Assembly (NCBI GenBank): GCA_021787335.1
Contig: JAJYMC010000036.1
Location: 1-36,226, forward strand
DNA length: 36,226 nucleotides
Source: Bacillota bacterium
Lineage (GTDB): Bacteria > Bacillota > Sulfobacillia > JAJYWN01 > JAJZPE01
Reading direction: 5' to 3'
The notes under the pieces are model-generated. The model was not told the origin of the DNA. It made no database searches and saw nothing but the letters and a program-made list of their open reading frames with translations. A program made the translations under genes and the position numbers. The number at the start of each line of letters is the position of its first letter. Position 1 is the first letter of the stretch. Positions 30,543 through 36,226 of the stretch are shown piece after piece.

Positions 30543-31802
30543 ATGAGCGACCACCGCGACGTCCTCGACTACATCGATGCGCACCGGGACGAGCTCTACG
30601 CCGTCCTGCGGAACCTGGTGTCCTTCGACACCCAGAACCCCCCAGGGGGCAACGAGAAGGCCGCCCAGGACTGGGTGGCGGCCAACCTGAGGGAACTCGG
30701 GATGGAGGTCGACGTGTTCGACGCCCTGCCGGGCCGGCCCAACGCGGTCGGCGTCCTCAAGGGACGCGGCGGCGGAAAGACGGTCGTCCTCAACGGTCAC
30801 CTCGACGTGGCCGAGGTCCTGCTCCCCGAGGCCTGGAGCCATCCACCCTTCGGCGGGGAGATCGCCGGCGACCGCATGTACGGCCGCGGCACCAGCGACA
30901 TGAAGAGCGGCCTGGCCGGCTTCATCTTCGCCCTGCGGGCCCTGAAGGCCCTCGGCCACAAGCTCAAGGGCGACGTCATTCTCCAGAGCGTGATGGGCGA
31001 GGAGCGCGGCGAGCCCGGCACGGTGGCCTGCCTGGAGCGCGGCTACATCGGAGACTTCGCCATCGTCGGCGAGTGCGCCAGGGGCCGCGACGTCTTCGTC
31101 ACCTCGATCGGGGTCATGAACGTGGCCATTCGCGTCAAGGCCCCTTACAGCCAGCACCTGGTGGCTCGGCGCCTGTTCAATAGCACCGGCGGCGACCTCG
31201 AGGGGGCCAACTGCCTCGAGAAGACGGCCACCGTCATCGTCCCAGCCCTCCTGAGCCTGGAGCGGCACTGGGCCAACTACAAGGCCCACCCGCACCTCCC
31301 GCCCGGGCAGGCGATGATCAACACCTTCGCCATCCACGGCGGCGGCAACATGGCCGTCATCCCCAGTTCCTGCGAGCTTCTGGCGACTGTCTTCAGCCTG
31401 CCCAACGAGAAGGTCGAGGACGTCCGCCGCGAGTTCGAGGAGCACGTCCTGGCCGCGGCCAAGGCCGACCCCTGGCTCCGCAAGTACCCGCCGGAGATAG
31501 AGTGGCTGCCGGCGGCCGACCCGGCCCAGTTCCGCCCGTGCCGGACCGACCCCGCTGACCCCAACGTCCGCGCCCTGGCCGCGGCCATCGAGACGGTCCG
31601 CGGCGAGCCCGCCCGGATCACCGGCCGCGGGGCCATCGTCGACGGTGGCTGGTTCGCCGAGCGGGGCATCCCGGTGGTCGTCTACGGCCCCGGCGACGTG
31701 TCCCACATCCACTGCGTCGACGAGTACATCGGACTGGCCGACCTGAGGGACTTCACCAAGAGCATCGCCCTGTTCTTATTGCGGTGGAGCGGCGCCGCTT
31801 AA
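30543..31802 (+). CDS. M20-family amidohydrolase
   Basis: 419 residues; ATG 30543 has the purine site GAGGAGG (30522-30528) about 14 nt upstream. Zinc-site motifs: VLNGHLDVAEV, GRGTSDMKSG, MGEERGEPG with the catalytic Glu, VGECARG and the final His in VSHIHCVDEYI. The middle has an unusual insertion-like lid (LVARRLFNSTGGDLEGANCLEKT) rich in contacts, unlike the two other M20 proteins here, so it probably has its own specificity. It is similar to ArgE/DapE/YgeY-like deacylases. Close spacing to the preceding gene suggests one transcript; 171 bp follow before livJ. Confidence 0.9.
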   Translation: MSDHRDVLDYIDAHRDELYAVLRNLVSFDTQNPPGGNEKAAQDWVAANLRELGMEVDVFDALPGRPNAVGVLKGRGGGKTVVLNGHLDVAEVLLPEAWSHPPFGGEIAGDRMYGRGTSDMKSGLAGFIFALRALKALGHKLKGDVILQSVMGEERGEPGTVACLERGYIGDFAIVGECARGRDVFVTSIGVMNVAIRVKAPYSQHLVARRLFNSTGGDLEGANCLEKTATVIVPALLSLERHWANYKAHPHLPPGQAMINTFAIHGGGNMAVIPSSCELLATVFSLPNEKVEDVRREFEEHVLAAAKADPWLRKYPPEIEWLPAADPAQFRPCRTDPADPNVRALAAAIETVRGEPARITGRGAIVDGGWFAERGIPVVVYGPGDVSHIHCVDEYIGLADLRDFTKSIALFLLRWSGAA

Positions 31803-31973
31803 CCTCTTCCTTTCATCAACCAAACCATCTTCAAGAGCCGCTGACAAGCACCGCGAAAGGGGGTTGGGACCGGCTGGAGACCGTGGAAACGGGTTTCAAG
31901 TCGACCTGAGGATCCACCAGGCAGGAACTCAAGGGGCACTTCACTGACCCAAGACTCCAAGGGAGGTAAGAGA

Positions 31974-33164
31974 ATGAAGTTGCATTCGAAGCTGCTCGCC
32001 CTGGTCGCCGTGGCCGCCCTCGGTCTCACCACCGTGGTCGCCGGCTGCAACAGCGGGGCCTCGAGCAAGGTCATCGAACTTGGTCAGCTCCAGGCGACGA
32101 CCGGCTCCTTCGCCCCCGGCGAGGAGTACGCCGTCAACGCCACCAGGCTCGCCGTCGACGAGATCAACGCCAAGGGCGGGGTTGACGGAAAGACGCTCCA
32201 GCTGGACTTTGAAGACACCGCCAGCAAGGCGGCCACCGCCATCAGCTCCTTCCAGAAGGTGATGTCCGAGCACCCGAAAATCGTCGCCGTCCTCGGTTCC
32301 GAGCTGAGCTCCATCTCCATCCCCATCATGCCCTACATCGCGCAGCTCAAGGTGCCCTACCTGAGCGGTGCCACCAGCCCCAAGGTCAACACGATCTCCG
32401 ACTGGAACAACTACTACTTCCACACCGTCGCTGACGACAGCTTGAACGCCAGTCTGACCGTCAAATACCTGGTCGAGAACGAGCATCGGTCCAAGTTCGC
32501 CATCATCTACGACACCGACGACTTCGGCGTCGGTGGGATGAACGCTCTCAAGGACGCGCTGGCGAAGTACAACCTCCAGCCGTTGACCGTCCAGGCCTAC
32601 ACCATCGGCGACAAGGACTTCACCAGCCAGCTCATGGCGATCAAGAAGTCCGGCGCTGACACCCTGCTCGGCTGGTCGCACCCGACCGAGGCCGGCCTCA
32701 TCGTCAAGCAGATCGGTACGCTCGGCCTGACCAGCCAGATCAAGACCGTCATGGGCAGCTACTACGCCCATCCGCAAGTCGTCCAGCTGGCCGGCGACTA
32801 CACGAACAAGATCGAGGTCCTCAGCGTCACCGATAACTCCCCCGGTAACCCGGACGCCAGGGTCCAGGCCTTCGTCAAGGCCTACCAGGCGAAGTACAAC
32901 CAGATCCCGGACCGCACGGCCATGCATAACTATGACCGCGTCTACATGATCGCCGACGTCATCAAGAAGCTCGACGCCGACAAGAAGCCCGTCACCGCTC
33001 AGAACGTCCGCGACGGTCTGGCCGCCCTTCAGAACTGGCAGGGCGTCATGACCAGCTACTCCTTCAACGACAAGAACCTCGGCGTCTGGGCCGGCGTCGT
33101 CGTCAAGATCGACCCGACCGGCGTCAGCGGCCTCAAGTACATCAACAGCATCAGCTTCAAGTAA
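31974..33164 (+). CDS. livJ: Substrate-binding lipoprotein of a LIV-type ABC importer
   Basis: 396 residues. ATG 31974 follows GGGAGGTAAGAG. The signal peptide KLLALVAVAALGLTTVVAGC has a lipobox VAGC with the lipidated Cys at residue 25, so it is anchored outside the membrane. The mature part is a Peripla_BP_6 / LivJ-like type I binding protein: IELGQLQATTGSFAPGEEYAVNATRLAVDEINAKGGVDG and VLGSELSSISIPIMPY with KVPYLSGATSP. The family binds branched-chain amino acids, but also amides, urea, short peptides and aromatic acids. Gene order with permeases and ATPases is complete. The 171-bp upstream gap shows no clear promoter. Codons here are a little less GC-rich. Confidence 0.93.
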   Translation: MKLHSKLLALVAVAALGLTTVVAGCNSGASSKVIELGQLQATTGSFAPGEEYAVNATRLAVDEINAKGGVDGKTLQLDFEDTASKAATAISSFQKVMSEHPKIVAVLGSELSSISIPIMPYIAQLKVPYLSGATSPKVNTISDWNNYYFHTVADDSLNASLTVKYLVENEHRSKFAIIYDTDDFGVGGMNALKDALAKYNLQPLTVQAYTIGDKDFTSQLMAIKKSGADTLLGWSHPTEAGLIVKQIGTLGLTSQIKTVMGSYYAHPQVVQLAGDYTNKIEVLSVTDNSPGNPDARVQAFVKAYQAKYNQIPDRTAMHNYDRVYMIADVIKKLDADKKPVTAQNVRDGLAALQNWQGVMTSYSFNDKNLGVWAGVVVKIDPTGVSGLKYINSISFK

Positions 33165-33186
33165 TAGTCATTCTTAGCACCGGTGC

Positions 33187-33217
33187 CCCGGGCGGCGGGC
33201 CGGTCCCGTCGCCCGGG
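33187..33217 (+). promoter_or_regulatory. Intercistronic hairpin between livJ and livH
   Basis: CCCGGGCGGCGGG (33187-33199) pairs with CCCGTCGCCCGGG (33205-33217), 13 bp with one G-T wobble and a 5-nt loop. No T run follows. Such hairpins downstream of binding-protein genes often protect the upstream mRNA from 3' decay and raise binding-protein levels over the permeases. Confidence 0.6.
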
Positions 33218-33246
33218 AGCCACCGAGACTGAATGGAGGCATGCCA

Positions 33247-34116
33247 ATGGGCAGCCTGGTCCAGATCGGCGTCAACGGATTGGCGCAGGGCAGTATCTAC
33301 GCCCTTTTGGCCCTGGCCATCGCGGTCATCTACAACACCACGGAGACCTTCAACTTCGCCCAGGGCGAGTTCGTCCTCTTGGCTGCCTATCTCAGTGCCA
33401 GCCTCATGGGAGTCATGCCCTGGTACCTGGCCATGCTGGTGGCCATCGCGGCCATCTCCCTCTTCGGCGCGACCGCCTTCCAGCGGGTCGCCTACTGGCC
33501 TCTGCGCAACGCCACCTTCGAGTTCGTCATCGTCAGCACGTTGGGCGTCAGCCTCTTCCTACGGAACATCGCCAAGATCATCTGGGGAGCCATCCCCCGC
33601 CCCTACCCGGAGTACTTCGGGGGCGTCTGGCGCGTCGCCGGGATCAGCATCGTCAAGCAGCATGTGCTCATCCTCGCGGTGACGGGCCTTCTCATCTTCC
33701 TGTTCTACCTCTTCATGATGAAGACCACGCTCGGAGCGATGATGCGGGCCACCGCCCAGAACAAGCAGGCCGCCACCCTGATGGGGGTCAAGGTCAACCG
33801 GATGGTCAGCCTCACCTATTTCTTCGCGGCTCTGCTGGGCTCAGTCGCCGGCATCCTCATCGCCCCGATTTACTTCCTGACCATCGACATGGGCATGGCC
33901 ACCATGAACAAGGGCTTCGCGGCCACCATCGTCGGCGGTTTCGGCAGCATCCCCGGCGCCATCGTCGGCGGGCTCCTGCTGGGGCTGGTGGAGGCGTTCG
34001 CCACGGCCTTTATCTCCCCGGTCTATAAGGACGCCTACACCTTCGTCACCCTCATCGCCATCCTGGTCTTCCTGCCACGCGGCATCTTCGGCGAGCGGAT
34101 CGCCGAGAAAGTGTAA
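33247..34116 (+). CDS. livH: LivH-type permease of ABC importer
   Basis: 289 residues. ATG 33247 is preferred, since GGAGG (33235-33239) is 7 nt before it and only 1 nt before ATG 33241. The permease BPD_transp_2 fold is evident: IGVNGLAQGSIYALLALAIAVIYN with NFAQGEFVLLAAYL, then about eight hydrophobic segments. The coupling region (AMMRATAQNKQAATLMGVKVNRM) contacts the ATPases. The C-terminal YFLTIDMGMATMNKGFAATIVGGFGSIPGAIVGGLLLG is typical of LivH. It pairs with the next permease to form the transmembrane channel. Confidence 0.93.
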   Translation: MGSLVQIGVNGLAQGSIYALLALAIAVIYNTTETFNFAQGEFVLLAAYLSASLMGVMPWYLAMLVAIAAISLFGATAFQRVAYWPLRNATFEFVIVSTLGVSLFLRNIAKIIWGAIPRPYPEYFGGVWRVAGISIVKQHVLILAVTGLLIFLFYLFMMKTTLGAMMRATAQNKQAATLMGVKVNRMVSLTYFFAALLGSVAGILIAPIYFLTIDMGMATMNKGFAATIVGGFGSIPGAIVGGLLLGLVEAFATAFISPVYKDAYTFVTLIAILVFLPRGIFGERIAEKV

Positions 34117-34129
34117 GGGGGGGACTGAC

Positions 34130-35113
34130 TTGCGGTTCAAGCGCTCGTATCTCTGGTATCTCATCGGCTTGGTGGCGCTGCTCGTCCTACCCCAGGTCAT
34201 CTCCTCGCCGTACACCATGTTCCTCCTGAACATGGCGGTCATCTACATCATCCTGGCCCTGGGCCTGAACGTCGTCTTCGGGATGACCGGGATGCTCAAC
34301 CTGGCGTCGCTGGCCTTCTCCGGCATCGGGGCCTACACCAGCGGCGTCCTGGCGGTCAGGTTCGGCCTGCCGTTCCCGCTGGCCCTCATCGGGGCGGTGC
34401 TGGTGACCATGGCCTTCGGGCTCGTCATCGGCCTGCCGACCATCCGCATCGGCGGACACTACCTGGCCTTCATGACCATCGCCTTCGGCGAGATCATGCG
34501 CCTCATCTTCCAGAACTGGACCCCGGTCACCGGCGGCGCCATCGGTCTCTCCGGCATCAAGTACGCCACCATCGGGCCGCTGGTCTTCAAGACCCACTGG
34601 TCCTACTACTACCTGTCGGTGACGCTGCTCCTGATCATGGTCTACATCGCCAACCGCGTCCGCGTCTCCAAGCTCGGCCGGGCTTTCGAAGCCGTCCGCG
34701 GCAGCGAGGTCGCGGCCCGCGCCCTGGGCATCAACACCTACTACCACAAGGTCCTCGCCTTCGTCCTCGGGGCGGCCTTCGGCGGCGTGGCCGGCACGCT
34801 CTACGCCTTCCTGATGCGCTACGTCGACCCGGGCACCTTCACCTTCGAGGACTCCGCCCGCGTCCTGACCATGGTCATGGTCGGCGGCCGCGGCTCAATC
34901 GCCGGGGTCGTCGTCGGGGCCTTTCTCCTGACCTTCCTGCCCGAGTGGCTGCGCTTCCTGAAAGACTACTACATGGCCATCTACGGCCTGGGTATCCTGC
35001 TCATCGTCCTGTTCCTCCCGGGCGGCGTGGCCAGTCTGTGGGACAAGGTCCGCGCCCGTCTCGCTGCTTCGCGGCGGTCGCCGGCGGTCCAGACGTCCGC
35101 GGGAAAGGGGTGA
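34130..35113 (+). CDS. livM: LivM-type permease of ABC importer
   Basis: 327 residues. TTG 34130 follows AGGGGGGGA (34117-34123). Many hydrophobic segments (YLIGLVALLVLPQVI, MAVIYIILALGLNVVFG, LIGAVLVTMAFGLVIGLP, YYLSVTLLLIMVYIANR, YGLGILLIVLFLPGG). The conserved GMLNLASLAFSGIGAYTSGVL and the coupling helix GRAFEAVRGSEVAARALGIN are LivM hallmarks, as is MVMVGGRGSIAGVVVGAFLL. It works with LivH in the membrane. The C-terminal tail is Arg/Ala-rich. It is followed 6 bp later by livG. Confidence 0.93.
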   Translation: MRFKRSYLWYLIGLVALLVLPQVISSPYTMFLLNMAVIYIILALGLNVVFGMTGMLNLASLAFSGIGAYTSGVLAVRFGLPFPLALIGAVLVTMAFGLVIGLPTIRIGGHYLAFMTIAFGEIMRLIFQNWTPVTGGAIGLSGIKYATIGPLVFKTHWSYYYLSVTLLLIMVYIANRVRVSKLGRAFEAVRGSEVAARALGINTYYHKVLAFVLGAAFGGVAGTLYAFLMRYVDPGTFTFEDSARVLTMVMVGGRGSIAGVVVGAFLLTFLPEWLRFLKDYYMAIYGLGILLIVLFLPGGVASLWDKVRARLAASRRSPAVQTSAGKG

Positions 35114-35119
35114 CCAAAC

Positions 35120-35899
35120 TTGGCACTGCTTGAAGTGAATCAGGCCGTCAAGCGCTTCGGCGGCCTCGTCGCGGTCAACAAGGTCGACCTGACCATCGAA
35201 AAAGGCGAGATCCGCGGCCTCATCGGGCCCAACGGCTCCGGCAAGAGCACCATGGTCAACCTGATCAGCGGCGTCTACCGGAACGACGGCGGCTCGATCA
35301 AGCTCGACGGGCGCGAGATCGCCAACCTACCGGCCCACACCATCGCCAATCTGCGCGTCAGCCGGACCTTCCAGACCATCCGTCTTTTCGGCACCCTCTC
35401 CGTCCAGGAGAACGTGATGGTCGGCTTTTACGCCAGGAGCAAGTCCAATCTGGCCGACGTCATCCTGAACTCGCCCCGCCTGGTCAAGGAGGAGGCCGGT
35501 CTGCGGAAGCGGGCCGAGGAACTCCTCGACCTGGTCGAACTGAAGCCGTTCAAGGACCAGCCGGGGAAGAGCCTGACCCTCGGCCGGCAGAGAGTCCTCG
35601 AGATCGCCCGGGCCCTGGCCGCCGAGCCGAAGCTGCTCATCCTGGACGAGCCGGCGGCCGGCATGAACCCGTCGGAAAAGGAATGGCTCGTCGACGTCAT
35701 CCGGCGGATCAGCCAGTCCGGCGTCAGCATCCTGCTCATCGAGCACCACATGCCCGTCGTCATGGCCCTCGCCGAGCACATCGCGGTGATGAACTTCGGG
35801 GTCAAGATCGCCGACGGTACCCCCGAGGAGATCCGCCAGAACGACGCCGTCATCGAGGCTTACCTGGGGAGGAGGGAAGACGATGTTGCTGTCGGTTGA
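35120..35899 (+). CDS. livG: LivG-type ATPase of ABC importer
   Basis: 259 residues. TTG 35120 follows AAAGGGGTGA. Walker A is GPNGSGKST (residues 36-44), Walker B is [13 protein letters not shown], and the H-loop is in [22 protein letters not shown]. The C-terminal extension [20 protein letters not shown] is typical for LivG. The ABC signature reads [15 protein letters not shown]; LivG usually has a form like LSYGQQRRLEIARAL, so the Ser, Tyr and first Gln are replaced. The stop is overlapped by livF by 17 bp. Confidence 0.93.
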   Translation: MALLEVNQAVKRFGGLVAVNKVDLTIEKGEIRGLIGPNGSGKSTMVNLISGVYRNDGGSIKLDGREIANLPAHTIANLRVSRTFQTIRLFGTLSVQENVMVGFYARSKSNLADVILNSPRLVKEEAGLRKRAEELLDLVELKPFKDQPGKSLTLGRQRVLEIARALAAEPKLLILDEPAAGMNPSEKEWLVDVIRRISQSGVSILLIEHHMPVVMALAEHIAVMNFGVKIADGTPEEIRQNDAVIEAYLGRREDDVAVG

Positions 35900-36226
35900 C
35901 CACATGTCCATGGCCTACGGCGAGGCTCAGGCCCTCTTCGACGTTTCCCTCAAGGTCGAGGAAGGCGAGGTCGTCACCCTCCTCGGCGCCAACGGCGCCG
36001 GCAAGTCGTCCATCCTCAAGACCATCATCGGCATGTACCACCCGTCGACCGGGACCATCGAGTTCGACGGGCACCACATCGAGGCGCTGTCGACGGACCG
36101 CGTCGTCCCCCGCGGGCTGGTCCTCGTCCCCGAGGACCGCGGCATCTTTCCCGGCCTGACCGTCCTGGAGAACCTGCAGATGGGCACGGTCAGCTGGCGC
36201 CGGCGCGGGATGAAGATCGACGACGA
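35883..36226 (+). CDS. livF: LivF-type ATPase, 5' part (cut by the window edge)
   Basis: About 114 residues are visible and the frame is open at the edge. ATG 35883 lies in the end of livG, with GGGGAGGAGGG before it. Visible: [18 protein letters not shown], Walker A GANGAGKSS, then IIGMYHPSTGTIEFDG and the LVPEDRGIFPGLTVLENLQMG block typical of LivF (usually written VPEGRxIFPxLTVxENL). It would be the second ATPase of the importer. The remainder, including Walker B and signature, lies outside. Confidence 0.92.
   Translation, partial: MLLSVDHMSMAYGEAQALFDVSLKVEEGEVVTLLGANGAGKSSILKTIIGMYHPSTGTIEFDGHHIEALSTDRVVPRGLVLVPEDRGIFPGLTVLENLQMGTVSWRRRGMKIDD

Overview
The window is one contiguous, very GC-rich stretch. 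Its codons are strongly biased to G/C in the third position, Shine-Dalgarno (SD) sites are strong (GGAGG-like), and GTG and TTG starts are frequent. An isoleucine T-box upstream of ileS, a GerD-like lipoprotein, Fe-S aldo/keto reductases, a LarA homologue and a GlcDEF-type oxidase suggest a high-GC, probably spore-forming and anaerobic or facultative Bacillota lineage (Symbiobacterium/Limnochordia/Thermaerobacter-like or a high-GC Peptococcaceae relative). This is an inference from gene content. No rRNA, tRNA or CRISPR array was seen.

Left part (1-6310). The 3' part of a TnpB gene ends with a hairpin resembling the omega-RNA/right end of IS200/IS605 elements. Next come a consensus-like promoter, an Ile T-box leader and ileS of the eukaryote-like IleS2 type. 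Behind the ileS terminator lies a tandem duplication of about 1060 bp. Each copy holds terminator, leader, gene and tail, and encodes a cysteine-rich protein with a polyproline run, possibly a spore-surface protein.

Middle part (6310-21820). This is a mixed housekeeping and accessory stretch: two SAM methyltransferases, RlmD-type 23S rRNA methyltransferase, D-amino acid aminotransferase, a DUF5063-like gene followed by a wrecked AHSA1/SRPBCC gene, a YyaL/DUF255 protein, an HExxH protein, two Fe-S aldo/keto reductases flanking an APH-type kinase and a YdcZ-type membrane protein, a small membrane protein, a DUF3786-like protein, a TPR protein and the GerD-like lipoprotein.

Right part (21825-36226, continuing beyond the window). 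A co-oriented catabolic cluster: GntR/FCD regulator, a natural GlcD-GlcE fusion, GlcF, an M20 YgeY-like hydrolase, LarA-type 2-hydroxyacid racemase, two further M20 amidohydrolases, and a complete branched-chain amino-acid-type ABC importer (LivJHMG, with LivF cut by the window edge). The gene set fits import of an amide- or peptide-linked compound, hydrolysis by M20 enzymes, racemisation of a released 2-hydroxy acid and its oxidation by GlcDE-F. N-lactoyl- or N-(2-hydroxyacyl)-amino acids are one attractive but unproven substrate class. Two related 15-bp palindromes, one before gntR and one before larA, could be shared operators. This cluster is the best candidate here for an undescribed system.
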